Positions 44,099 to 54,539 of a stretch of DNA of 64,000 nt are shown here, one piece after another (the first letter of the stretch is position 1; the number at the start of each line of letters is the position of its first letter). This stretch comes from Scalesia atractyloides. Taxonomy: Eukaryota; Streptophyta; Magnoliopsida; Asterales; Asteraceae. A program made the position numbers and the translations under genes. Under the pieces are notes generated by a model. The model was not told the DNA's origin and did no database searches. It saw only the letters and a program-made list of their open reading frames with translations. The DNA lies in NCBI GenBank assembly GCA_947069175.1, contig CAMTDV010000027.1, forward strand, positions 43,909,369 to 43,973,368. The letters are read 5' to 3'.

Positions 44099-45477
44099 TT
44101 ATTTAGGCCGAAGCTCGATGCCTTCTACAATAAGACCCCCTTTATTACGATGGTGCTCCTGGAACACCATCTCAACTTCACCTTCATCCCCATTATCACA
44201 ATAGAATTGGCCCAATTCAATCTCCATCCATCCATCGTTCCTCATTGCCAGAGTATGTGCCTGCCCCAGCGTGAACTCCAGCAGCGTCTGCGCTGATTGT
44301 TCAAGATAAACATTATGTACCTCATTTCTTACCCCGCAAAAGCTAACTATTGTTTTTCCAGCCGCCGAAAGGCCCCACGAGTCCCTAGTAATTCGATACA
44401 CAAGATACGCTACATATGTTGTCTTTGGGGACAACATTGCACTTGCTATTCTGCCTTGGATATCAAGCCACCATACGTTTCTATGTATGCCTACCTCTGC
44501 AAACCTGCAACATTAACAGTTACGCATGTATGTAACTTTGGGTTGGATCATTTAAGTTTGCATAAAGATGTAACATTTGAAGGGACCTAGACCTTGATTC
44601 AGGTACACGCCCCCATTGCCAGTAACGAGTGTCGTTACCCCACGCAATTGATAAGTCTCTTGCCCCTAACATATAGCACTTTCTCCCACTCTCCCTATCC
44701 AGCTTCAAACCCTGCTTATGGAATATCATATCTTACATGTGCTATTATATCCAGAAACTTGACAAAATCAAGGAAATTGTTTAAAACCAAAAGGGAATTC
44801 CAAATAGTTTGATTCGAACCATATAAACTGAATATCATTATTGAAATTTTATCATTTAGCCTAATAAGAAACTTTTGCGCCACGTTTTAACCCAACTAAA
44901 TCTGTTCACGGTTTTTAGTTTCGGTTTTGAACTTACTTCCTGCATTCCATGAGAATAAGTGAAAACCGATCCTATGAACACCCCTAGTTAGCAAATGAGT
45001 ATTCCTTTCAAAATAAACATTTATAGTTTTAAAAGTACGGTCTCATCGACAAAATAAAAGCATCCCACCCTCCTCCAATAATACGAATAACGTTGCTACA
45101 TGGTATTAATATTGTTGTCTTAGGTAATCTAGTGTTACTGTTGACGACATATCATAATCTATTTAGCTCACAAATCAATAAACGGATAGTCAGGTCGATT
45201 AACTTACCAAAGAACCAAGATCAAGGATGATATACGACTCCGATAATCAATGGTAGAGTTGCTTTTTAGACTCATAAACCACCGGAGAGACCGCTCTCGT
45301 GATGAGTTCTCGATAATCTGGTGGCAGAAACCGGTCCCAGACGGCATCAGAATCTGCAGCTGAATTGAATGCTTTGGAGATGGAGGCAGCTCTGCAGGCA
45401 TCACGAGGTGACGTGATCGACAGTATATCCGTCACGCCGCCTTCCGGCAGATCCGTGATACTAGGGGCTTCGGTCAT
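44099..45477 (-). pseudogene. F-box / phloem protein 2-B-like gene, copy 2 (one disabling stop)
   Basis: Exon 1 (45477-45208, 270 bases) has the F-box DLPEGGVTDILSITSPRDACRA, SISKAFNSAADSDAVWDRFL and SPVVYESKKQLYH, followed by TGA at 45249-45247 where copy 1 has an Arg codon, then LSESYIILD and a GTAAGT donor. Exon 2 (about 44735-44593) has FHKQGLKLDRESGRKCYMLG and WGNDTRYWQWGRVPESR. After an 88-bp intron, exon 3 (44504-44099) has NVWWLDIQGRIASAMLSPK, ITRDSWGLSAAGKTIVSF, DGWMEIELGQFYCDNGDE and ends GIELRPK-stop. The order and length (about 260-270 codons) suit the PP2-B family. Apart from the stop at codon 77, which cuts the protein before the PP2 domain, and an uncertain exon 2 acceptor, it looks functional. 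It may be a recent pseudogene. Confidence 0.85.
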
Positions 45478-45716
45478 CTCTCTATGCTTGTGCTGCAAGA
45501 ATAAGAATGTACATAGATGATGTTAATAAAACATTGAACTCTACGTCGACAAAAGTATCATTTGATTCTTTCTTCCACTTCATTTTATAAGCTTCGTTGT
45601 TAAATATCCTCCTATTTTTCTACATTTCACTAATTTAGTCTTTTTTTATACAAGACAAATATTATTTAGAAAATATAAAATTACACCGATTGTTATGTTT
45701 ATATTACAATTTTATA
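45478..45716. other. Upstream of F-box/PP2 copy 2
   Basis: About 240 bases of AT-rich sequence on the promoter side. An alternative in-frame ATG at 45498 would add seven residues; similarity to copy 1 favours 45477. No clear TATA box. Confidence 0.35.
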
Positions 45717-46044
45717 GGTTTGGGAACCTATGCATTTGTTGCCCAGTGTTCACTTGGCATAACCCTTTTTTTCAGTGGTGGATCCAGAAAGTTTTTTTAG
45801 TGGGTTTTGTTTGGTAGATTCTTGCTAACTTTTTTCAAATCATACAAGGTTCTTACTATTTTTCCCTTTTTTTTTTCTAATCCGAGTGGGTTCATGTGAA
45901 CCCACAAAATAGCGCTGAATCCGCCACTGCTTTTTTTATCAAATTATAACGTCATTTTTAGGTTTGGGAAACTATGCATTTGCTGCCCAATGTTCACTTG
46001 ACATAAACCGTTTTTGTTTTTTTTTTAGTCAAATTATAACGTCA
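45717..46044. repeat. Tandem duplication of about 90 bp, one copy holding a MITE
   Basis: The phrase GGTTTGGGAA.CTATGCATTTG and the following 'ttcacttg.cataa.cc', T-run and TCAAATTATAACGTCA occur at 45717-45957 (interrupted by the MITE) and uninterrupted at 45960-46044. Confidence 0.8.
45773..45929. mobile_element. hAT-type MITE (157 bp)
   Basis: The ends are CAGTGGTGGATCCAG and, in reverse complement, CAGTGGCGGATTCAG. Eight-base direct repeats CTTTTTTT flank it (45765-45772 and 45930-45937). TIR sequence and duplication length suit the hAT superfamily, though the duplication is low-complexity. No coding capacity. Confidence 0.8.
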
Positions 46045-46608
46045 TACGGCGTACCAAGGTGAGCGTGTGCATGAGTTTGAGAGCTCCACGTTGGCTTAGG
46101 GGAATTAAAACACTATGTCCCATGAGTGTAAGTGAGGCGTGAGATGTTTCTTCATGGGTGTGCTCACGGAAGTAAGCCAAAACCTACAACTTATTTGATT
46201 TTCTAACCAATCAAGAGCGTACATCGAAGCACTTCTTTTCTATTTTTTATCCAACTTTTAATTTCATTTTTCTCGAAAGACTTATAATCGTTAATTAAAA
46301 AAACAAACAAAACAATATCTTTTCAACATTTCGATATAACAAAAGCGGAGTTGTTTTCAAATGGAAACATTTTTATTATAGTTCATACTTGTTTATAAGT
46401 AATTATTAGCGCAGAAAGTGTGTAATGTAGCACACATGTCTTCTGAGTTTATCAATATTATTCATTTTGATGTGTTATCATGTGGTTGATCATCAGATTG
46501 TTTGTGTTGAAGACATTTGATGAAAATTTAGAAAATGTGGGGTAGTCACGGAACGGAAATGAAACTTTTATTTCTATACATGGATCATTCATTAGTGACT
46601 ATTATATG
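46045..46608. other. No gene seen
   Basis: AT-rich after a more balanced stretch at 46040-46190 ('gagctccacgttggc...') that could be another MITE remnant; I found no matching inverted ends. Confidence 0.35.
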
Positions 46609-46990
46609 TAGGGGTGTTCAAAACCAGATATTCGGATTTCAAATATCTGAAATTTTCAGATACCTGATTTCACTATTCGAATCCGTATTCGAAATGTCAA
46701 ATATCTGATCGGATAATGAATCTAAAATCCGATTATCCATTTTTTATTTAATTTTATTTTTATTATTTTTTAATATTCGGAACTGCATATTTCGGATAGT
46801 TTCGGATATCCGAATATAAATTTTCGGATATATACGGATATTTTTCGGATATTCGGATACCGAAAAAATAAAATTAAATTTTTTCGAAATATCCGAAAAT
46901 TTTTCAAAATTGGTATCCAATCCGAAAATTCAGATGATTGTTCGGATTTAGATATCGGATTTTCGGATACAAATAGCTTGAACACCCCTA
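46609..46990. mobile_element. hAT-type MITE (382 bp) with self-complementary interior
   Basis: Perfect 13-base inverted ends TAGGGGTGTTCAA (46609-46621; complement at 46978-46990) and a perfect 8-base target duplication ATTATATG (46601-46608 and 46991-46998). The interior is packed with ATTCGGAT/ATCCGAAT-type units in both orientations, so the strand would fold extensively. No ORF of its own. Confidence 0.9.
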
Positions 46991-47905
46991 ATTATATGCA
47001 TTCTTATGCAAAGAATATTGTTCTCTGAAGAATTTACCAAAGATAAAATTTTCGAGTCATATGTTTCTTTGGTAAATTTGTGAGGTATTGACGTTGATCT
47101 TAGAATGGTTTGGCAAACTATACCAAGTTTCTGTGTGTGCTCAAACTATGATGTTTGATGATGGTTTGGAACCTTGGTGAACCTTACAGGATGTGACCTA
47201 AGTTATCAGAATGAGAATTATGGGCAAGAAAAATGTGAAGAACTGATTTGATATATCAGCGTGATTTCTTATCTCTATGTAAGTTGATTAGTTTAAGGCT
47301 GATCAATGGAATTTCAAATTATGCTAGTTAGGTTTGAAGATCAGTTGATCGAGAAATGATGCCTTGTGGAGGGAGATTGCAAAACTTAATGTTGGAAGTT
47401 ATAAAGTAAAGAAGGCAGAACTATAGTTGTTGGTTATGGGTTCTTTGATTCTCATGAAGATGCCATACAAAATTGATTTTCGACAAATGAATTATCTTTG
47501 GAGTTGAAGATCTCAGCGCATTACTAGAAGATTATGTTTCTACCGTGTAGTTGACCTTGATACGAATGTTCATGACAAAGCCTATTAGTTGTTGCTAATT
47601 ATTGGAAGATTAAACCTTTATCATATGTTGATTATAGTATAGGTGATTAATTAAAAGTAAAGCTTACTTAGAGAGAGGAAGTTGTTGGTTGAGTTGGAAT
47701 CTCAAATTATTTAGGATGGTCTACATTTAAGGGGGAGATCTGATATGAAATGCTTCAGGTCATTGGTTTTTTCAATGAAGTTTCGAGTTAAAGTTATGTG
47801 CAACTGAAATCATCAGTCAAAAGGGAGTCTGTTGATACAACTTATGTGACTGAAGATTTGCAGGTTGTTAGTATTTGCTAGCAACAAACAAGGGGGAGCA
47901 TATTG
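46991..47905. other. No gene recognised; possible 3' end of a copia element
   Basis: All frames are broken. A purine tract AAGGGGGAGATC at about 47728 and another (CAAGGGGGAGCAT) at 47889 suggest polypurine tracts upstream of the LTR-like stretch that follows. Confidence 0.35.
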
Positions 47906-48420
47906 ATACAACTTTGTGTGTCTGATGCTAGGAAAATGTGTTTTAGAGCAACTTGATATTATAGAGCAGTTACTCCCAACTACGCTCCTTTGGGGTAACA
48001 CAGATGTAGTTGCACTAGATTTTCCAACAGCTGCACTAGAATTCTAGGCAGCGCACTCGCAGTTGTGCCATGTTACACTAGAGGCGGCTAGTGTAGGGCT
48101 TGACTCGCTATAAATAGATGTATGTGTTGTAATAGTCGTGTATGTTTTCTACTGTGTGTAGATAACATACCTAGGTGAGATATAAATAGATGTATGTGTT
48201 GTAATAGTCGTGTATGTTTTCTAGTGTGTGTAGATAACACACCTAGGTGAGTCACCAACCTGGAGGTGCATATCCAGGTTGGACATGGAGCTTAATTGTC
48301 AGATGTATACTTGTTCGGATGTAAATTTGTGATGATTAATGAGAATTATAATTTGTTTCTATCAATTTATTGTTGTTCGGATTTACATAACCATGACTCA
48401 CGTACACTCGTCTCTACATG
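47906..48420 (+). repeat. Copia-like LTR remnant
   Basis: After the purine tract CAAGGGGGAGCAT comes TTGATACAACTTTG, a usual start for Ty1/copia LTRs, then a TATA-bearing tandem repeat and an A+T-rich tail. Neither the right boundary nor a second copy is found. The element it belonged to would read on the plus strand, opposite to the copia pol at 48700-51130. Confidence 0.4.
48109..48252 (+). repeat. Two tandem 72-bp units, each with a TATA box
   Basis: Units at 48109-48180 and 48181-48252 differ at a few positions (for example CTACTG against CTAGTG). Each begins TATAAATAGATG, so the LTR-like sequence has two TATA boxes 72 bp apart. Confidence 0.85.
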
Positions 48421-48699
48421 AATTCCACTTATTGAGCATGAGATGTTTGGTTAAATCGTGTTTTAACATTATTCTTCCATGAACCTTGATTTTCTATAGA
48501 AGTCTTGATTTGCTCTCTCAGTATCTAGTTCCGCTTTATAAACCCACCATTCTTACATAGGTTACATATTGATAGAAAAATTTAGCATTAATAGCCACCA
48601 TAACCACGTATTGATACTAATAACTTACCCTAGCTGTACAATATCATGATAGGTTCGGTTGCCTTGCGCATATGTAGTTATATTTTAGGTGATTTACCT
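48421..48699. other. No gene seen
   Basis: AT-rich spacer between the LTR-like stretch and the minus-strand copia remnant. Nothing recognised. Confidence 0.4.
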
Positions 48700-49330
48700 T
48701 TAAAACAAGTATGTACAGTTCAGTAATATTTTGGTGTTACCATCCACATGCCTTACTTCTTCAGAATTTTAATGCCATTGTTTATCACCCTTTTACTAGA
48801 AGCATCAAACTTGCTATATACACACTTGTCTGCTTGGTTTAGTATAAAACCATTAGAGAACACAACATCATCAAACTTTTAATACCATTGTTTAGGTGCT
48901 TGTTTCAAACCATTAAGAGATTTTACCAATTTACAAATCTTGTTTTCATTACCAGGCAAAGACGTCAGGTTGTTTCATTTAAATCTACTCATATAATTCA
49001 TCATTCAAGAATGCAATTTTCACATCCATTTGGTGAATCACAAAGTTGTGTATAGTTGCAAGTGTCAACAACAACCTAATAGTGGAAATCCTAGCAATTG
49101 GAGCATAGGTATCAAAGAAGTCGATAACTTCCTTTTATTTAAAGCCTTGGATAATAAATCTGACTTTAAATGTATGTATCTGTACTACCATCCACCTTAA
49201 CATTCTTTTGAAGATCCATCCTTTCCAAGATTAAGCTTTTTTTGCTCTTGTACTTATCCTAGTCTCAGGAGGTTTATCATTTACTTGGCTAATCACTTGG
49301 GAGTTATTAGAGCTTGGAACCATGTCCTTA
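48700..49330 (-). pseudogene. copia linker and reverse transcriptase, truncated
   Basis: The linker ends PPETRISTRAKKA (49270-49231). The RT then reads IDFFDTYAPIARISTIRLLL and HQMDVKIAFLNDELYE with a catalytic Asp, later KICKLVKSLNGLKQAPKQWY, around 48900-49190. The YVDD block is missing and the frame ends near 48700. Confidence 0.75.
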
Positions 49331-49479
49331 GGTCTAGGTATAAAGGAAAATCTATTCTCATCACCAAACTCAACAGTTCTTGACTCTATCGGAAAATTTA
49401 CAGACACATAATCATTTTGTTCTATGACATAGGAATGCTCATCATATCCAATAAAAATATTTTTCATACCTCTATCACT

Positions 49480-50215
49480 ATGTTCTTCATCATAGTTTAG
49501 AGATCCTTACTACAACTATACAACCCTAAACTCTTAGGTAACTCAAGACTTGTTATTTTATTTGTAACTATATTTAGCAGTTAGTAGGCTTTGGAGATAG
49601 GCTCACCCTAAAACCCTTCACTCAAACCTAAATAGGGTAACATGGAATTAACCATTTGATTAAAGTCCTATTTTTCGTTAGTGCTACACCATTTTATTGG
49701 GGTGTATAAGGAGCTATGGTCTGATGTATTATACCAATAGATTGGAAATACACTGGATCATAGTATTCACATCCTCTATCAGTATATAGACTTTTAATTA
49801 CCTTACTTTGATGTAACTCTACTTCTTATTTATAGATTTTAAACTTATCAAGAGCTTCATCCTTAACATGCAACTAATAAACATAACACAATCATGATGC
49901 ATCATCAATACATATGATGGCATACCTTTTATTACCAAGCGAAGGTGTAGTACCATAATCACATAAATCGCTATGTATTAAATCTAACACTTTGGTTTCC
50001 TAGTTAACATCCCTGTAAGGTTTTCTAGTTATCTTGGCTGGCATGCAAGTTTTACATTTTTCATTAATCATTTTCAAAGAATGAATCGGACTCATTTTAA
50101 AAATATCATTTACTCTCTTATAATGTACATGTCCTAGTCTAGCATGTTGTAATTCTGGTTTGTTCAAATTATTGCTAGTACTAGTAGAATCCATGCAAAT
50201 AGATTTCTAAAGAAA
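49480..50215 (-). pseudogene. copia GAG-pre-integrase and integrase core
   Basis: At 50194-50000: ELQHARLGHVHYKRVNDI, then KCKTCMPAKITRKPY, giving the H-H-C-C zinc-binding pattern of copia integrase. Around 49690-49800: TDRGCEYYDPVYFQSIGI (a catalytic Asp) and IIHQTIAPYTPQ-stop-NGVA, which ends just before the catalytic Glu. At 49467: KNIFIGYDEHSY, the C-terminal marker of the domain. Stops and frame changes disable it. Confidence 0.75.
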
Positions 50216-50639
50216 AGGAACATTAAGATTCATCTTAAACATACCATTACATGGATATCTAAAACCAACAAAACTACCATGTCTTAACAAGATATACTTT
50301 TCAATTTCCAACACTTGTTTGTGATGACAAGTGTTGAACACAATACCAGACAACAAGTTATCTTGAATCTTAGGTACTTACAACACATTATCTAATAACA
50401 AACATTTCTAGAAGTAAAAGTAATCTTAATATTTATTAGTCCTTTAATTAAATTAGTTGCAACATTGCCCATTTTAAGAATAGATCTATCTTCAATTGGT
50501 TGAAAGTATTCAAACCAACGAAGATCCTTATACACATGATGGTTGCTCTTGAACAAATCCACCAAGCAACATTACCATCCTGCACATAAAATGCCTAAGA
50601 TATTAGTGATATATTATTGTGACCCAACTTATAATTCGG

Positions 50640-51130
50640 TATAAAATATGACCTTGTTGCTTTCCTAGATCCTTAGATCCACTAGAACTAAACTCATTCT
50701 TTCCTTTAACAACCTAATATTCCTTCTTGAAATGACTAGGTTTGCCATACTTCGAACATTTAGGCTTCTTGTTGGGAGCCTTGTGGTTACTTTGGGACTT
50801 TTGTTTATATCCTTTGAACTTGTTGGAATTCCTAGATGATTCACCTTTTTAAAGCATATTTTTAGGAGTATGTCCAACCATGTTTTATCCTTAACTTTGT
50901 CACTTTCTTGAGCACTCAAGGACTCTTCGATTCTAAAATGACTAGCAAGTCGGACCAAGTTCAGCTGCTCCTTATGTTTTAAAGCATGTTTAGAATCTTC
51001 CCAAGAGAGAGGAAGTTTGTCAATTGTACTTGAAACCGGATAGATTCATCCATCTTCAAAACATATTGAGCAAACTGTCACAGAATCCTTAAGAATTCGA
51101 TGTACTGGACCAGAATGAAAATCAAGAGCC
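50640..51130 (-). pseudogene. gag: copia gag fragment
   Basis: Across frames the minus strand reads LPLSWEDSKHALKHKEQLN, then VRLASHFRIEESLSAQES and KVKDKT, the C-terminal half of a plant copia gag domain (UBN2 type), followed by a Lys-rich stretch and NKKPKCSKYGKPSHFKKE, a CCHC knuckle whose second Cys has become Tyr. Several frame changes. Gag would assemble the particle; this fragment cannot. Confidence 0.7.
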
Positions 51131-51901
51131 GTTTTGAAAACTATTTTTGAAAGATGGAAAAGATGTTTTCTATTTTAATAGCCTTAAAATTCCATGATAC
51201 TACTATGCATGCATGCATAAGTTCATTTCCATCTGTTAATCTCATAGGTGAGGGGAGACAAGAAAACCCTAGCGAACATTCGTTAGTCAAACTAGGGTAT
51301 CTCATGTTAGACAAAAAAATGATTTCATATGCACAAGAAAAAGGAAACTTCGAAATAAATCACATGTAAAGAAAGTCGTCTAATACCTTTGATATACATA
51401 TTTGAACTCTTGCTTATGACAAAGACTATTTAACATCCTCTCGTCTCACTGGCAGATCTCACTATATTCTAACACCTCACGAAGATTGTAGCCTACATAC
51501 TAACCTCTTTATCGACCAGCTTCTATATTCTGACACCTCACGGATATTGTAGCCTACACACTAGCCTCTTTATCGACCAACTTCTACTCATTTGACTATC
51601 ATATCTAGTCACCACCATAGTGCTAGTGGATCCCTTCACTTTTGCCAACATCACCACCTGGAAGCTTGCCACCTCCTGCTAGCGGATAACCCATTTTTAA
51701 AAGAAGTTTCAAAATGTACCAAAAGGCATGCAAAAGTGGCTAGACCCAACAAAACCATTAAAACTCGTAGATTTAGGAGTACGATGAGTTAGCTAGTAAA
51801 AAACTAACTAAATGAATAATACCTGTAATTATGAACGTGTAACTATTCTGATCACAGCTTAAAATTATGTAACCTAAACATGACTTATACATTTATTTGG
51901 G
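51131..51901. other. No gene seen; tandem repeat within
   Basis: Apart from the tandem repeat at 51462-51583, this holds only short unrecognised ORFs (51154-51369 and 51592-51792, plus strand). Confidence 0.4.
51462..51583. repeat. Two tandem 61-bp units
   Basis: Units at 51462-51522 and 51523-51583 start CTATATTCT(A/G)ACACCTCACG and share GTAGCCTACA.ACTA.CCTC and TTTATCGACCA.CTT, with about five differences. Confidence 0.85.
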
Positions 51902-52236
51902 GAGTAAAGTACACGGATCGTCCATATTGTTTACCAAAATTTTGGATTTGGTCCCTAGTTTTCTAAAAGTATATCGATGGTCCCTGTGATTTGCACTTTG
52001 TAACACATATAGTCGCCAACCAACAAATCTAAAGGTTTTAGCATGTCCAAGTGATGGACTAAATGTGTCACAAAGTGCAAACCATAGGGATGATTCATGC
52101 CCTTTTGGAAGAAAAAAAATTGGAAACTTAATATGTTCAAAGTGCAAACCACAGGTACCATCCATATACTTTTGAAAATCTATGTACCAAATCTAAAATT
52201 TTGGTAAACCAGAAGGACCATCCATGTACTTTACTC
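51902..52236. mobile_element. Mutator-type MITE (335 bp)
   Basis: Long inverted ends of about 55 bases: left GAGTAAAGTACACGGATCGT, right in reverse complement GAGTAAAGTACATGGATGGT, continuing through TTTACCAAAATTTT. A perfect 10-base target duplication TTTATTTGGG lies at 51892-51901 and 52237-52246. Long TIRs plus a 9-11 base duplication indicate a Mutator-like origin. The minus-strand ORF through it (51893-52165) is incidental. Confidence 0.85.
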
Positions 52237-52246
52237 TTTATTTGGG

Positions 52247-53267
52247 TATAACAAAACAATTTTTAACGGTACCTTTAAAATAGTGTAACCTAAAAATAAA
52301 AAATAACTAAATAAATTTATTTGTGTAAATTGGTTGGCATGTAAAAATGGGTTGCAGGTTATATGGGTTGTCATCAAGCTGTAAACACATTAATATCTTC
52401 CTCTTTTATCTTCTTTCCCATCCAACGATTACTCACTCCATGGTTATACTCGTAAGCCTACCACAATATTTAGGATATTTTTATGGTGATATTCACATTG
52501 AGTGCAAAGAAGTAACTGTGCATCCGTATTAGAGAGTTGTTAGGGAGAAGAGGCAATCAAATACCAAACTATATAAGATGATAAGAGATGACCACTAACT
52601 TATTTGTGAGACATTAATATGACACTTACGTCTAACGGATAAATAAATCATTATACTTATTTTTAATACTTAATTGCATGGTTGGACCATTTGCTTTGAA
52701 GATATTGTACTTTTGCTTCTTTATGGTTTAATAATTACACATTTGATCTTAATGGTTGTAAATAATTACTTAGGTGTTCCCTATGGTTGACTCCACGTAT
52801 CATAGTCCTTCGCTTGGATGGTCATCATTTATCTCCGTTAAGTGAATGTAAAATGTCTATTTTACCCCTGCTAAAAGATAAAAAAAATGAAAACAATAAA
52901 AAATATATTATACTAATAATAAAGTTTATGTCGGTCCCATTTTTAATTAAATTTATTCATAACTTACCCCACCGCCATCCCCAACCCGTTGCCCTTCTTT
53001 TCTATAACCCCAACATAAACACCAGCTTTACCTTTCAGACTCCACCTACCACTACCATCAACTTTCCATCGTGATCAGATAGTCAATCCACCATCTCCCT
53101 CTCCCCTCCATCTTCTAGATCTAACCTAACCTATCCACCATCGCTGGTTATTACCCTACACAAAACCCACCACCATCACCTTTCCATCGTCATAGCTCCG
53201 GTAGCCCCGCGTACCGTACACGTTGTCTTATTCATTTGTGGATCATTTCAATGGCAGTTGGTAAACA
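52247..53267. other. No gene recognised
   Basis: AT-rich to 52960, then a C-rich, UTR-like stretch at 52965-53215 with many CCACCA and CATCACC phrases. The 95-codon ORF at 52787-53074 has no recognisable motif. Probably a remnant of a transposon or a gene flank. Confidence 0.4.
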
Positions 53268-53804
53268 TGTCACACCATGATCCACATCGGATTAGGTGAT
53301 GGGGGCATGATTGATAGCTCACAGCTTATGACAAGATATTTAAAAGTTTAAATATTATTAATGGCCAATTTAAAAATGTCACAAAACAAATAATCTAAAC
53401 AATCCTTTAAACCAAACAAAATATAACATAATCCATTTTGTTCTCTAAGGCCTCGTCAATACATATCATCATCCACATCTTCAAACTTGTTCCCTATATT
53501 ATGTGTAAAAATAGTTTTGGGTCAACATAAGTTGGTGAGTAAATCTATTGTTTTAATAAAAATATTTGTTTTTATGTTTATTTGATTGATAAGGTTAACA
53601 TGTGATTCAATGGTAATTAAATGATAGAATTAAATGATACTAATAAAGTGATAATTAAATAAATCATAACCAATCAACCGACATGATAACGTGGAACAAT
53701 AATAAATGTGATAATTGTGATAAATATAATAACATTGTAAATATGAGACTCAAGCCCACCGACGATCGAATCTAATGTGGTGGCAATACTAGGCTACAAC
53801 CCAC
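53268..53804 (+). repeat. Truncated relative of the solo LTR at 30575
   Basis: It begins TGTCACACCATGATCC, then matches the first several hundred bases of 30575-33247, including TGTGTAAAAATAG.TTTTGGGTC followed by AACATAAGTTGG.GAGT. It stops where the copia LTR begins at 53805, before the tRNA-like region. Confidence 0.7.
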
Positions 53805-54519
53805 TGTTAGAACTGAGTTTGATATTTGTAACAAATATTGATTATCACAATTCATAAAAAAGAAGTCATTGTCAATGATTATTTTTCATTAATCACAATG
53901 GATTTAAATGTTTTACAAATCAATTGACTCTACAGAGTACCCCTCAGCTGATCACGTAACAAATCAGCCTGTACAAGAAAAAAAAGAAGTGTGTGATAAT
54001 AGATCACTAACAGGTGTGACCTATTTATACTAAGTACAAAAGCTCTATTTAGTGATTGGCTGACGTCACCCTGATAGTGACATAACATTCCTAACAGAAA
54101 AGATTCCACAGATGTTATAAACAACATCTGTGCAAATATTATCATCTGTTTAAACTAGTCTAAACACTGTTACAAGAATAAATACTATTACATTGAGAAA
54201 CCACTATCTATGCTATCCTCTATTGAAGTTGCTCAATCATCTATTTGGCCATTAAGATGTTTGGTCTTCTTCATCAAACCTTTGACTTCATTAGTGCTTT
54301 GGTCTTCAACAGTCTTCAGCTTTCAACAGATGTTGCTTCTTCTTGAACAGTGGTTCCAAGCCTTGAACAGATGTTTGCTTTGTTCTTGAACAAATGTTCT
54401 AAATAGGTGTTCAAGATTTACTATCTTTGGTGAGAGATTGGTTCAATCTTTTGCTTATTTTTTATCAATAGATCATGTTTTGGCTTTTGGATATCATCTG
54501 TTATTTTGTAGTTCCAACA
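53805..54519 (-). repeat. 3' LTR of the SIRE-type element (715 bp)
   Basis: It reads TGTTAGAAC...GTTCCAACA on the plus strand: TG...CA with inverted 9-base ends (one mismatch). TATTTATA at 54022-54029 is the minus-strand TATA box, about 490 bases from the LTR start. Many units resembling AACAGATGTT and its variants occur. Partial copies are at 59164-59370 and 62751-63266. Confidence 0.85.
54022..54029 (-). promoter_or_regulatory. LTR TATA box (SIRE-type)
   Basis: TATAAATA on the minus strand, kept in the other LTR copy at 62768-62775 within CTTAGTATAAATAG. Conservation in both copies supports a promoter role. Confidence 0.5.
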
Positions 54520-54530
54520 ATCTCCCCCCT
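54520..54530 (-). other. Polypurine tract of the SIRE-type element
   Basis: The plus strand reads ATCTCCCCCCT directly after the LTR; the minus strand is AGGGGGGAGAT, the usual copia plus-strand primer. It fixes orientation. Confidence 0.8.
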
Positions 54531-54539
54531 AGAACAGAT

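Larger units (their letters stand above)
48700..51130 (-). mobile_element. Degenerate Ty1/copia element without LTRs
   Basis: Reading on the minus strand the order is gag, zinc knuckle, GAG-pre-integrase, integrase core, linker, reverse transcriptase start: the Ty1/copia order (integrase before RT). All domains are broken by stops and frameshifts and no LTR was found at either end. The RT is truncated at about 48700. Confidence 0.8.

Noticed and set aside
51893..52165. A 90-codon minus-strand ORF
   Set aside because: It lies almost wholly within the Mutator-type MITE and uses its inverted repeats; no family resemblance.
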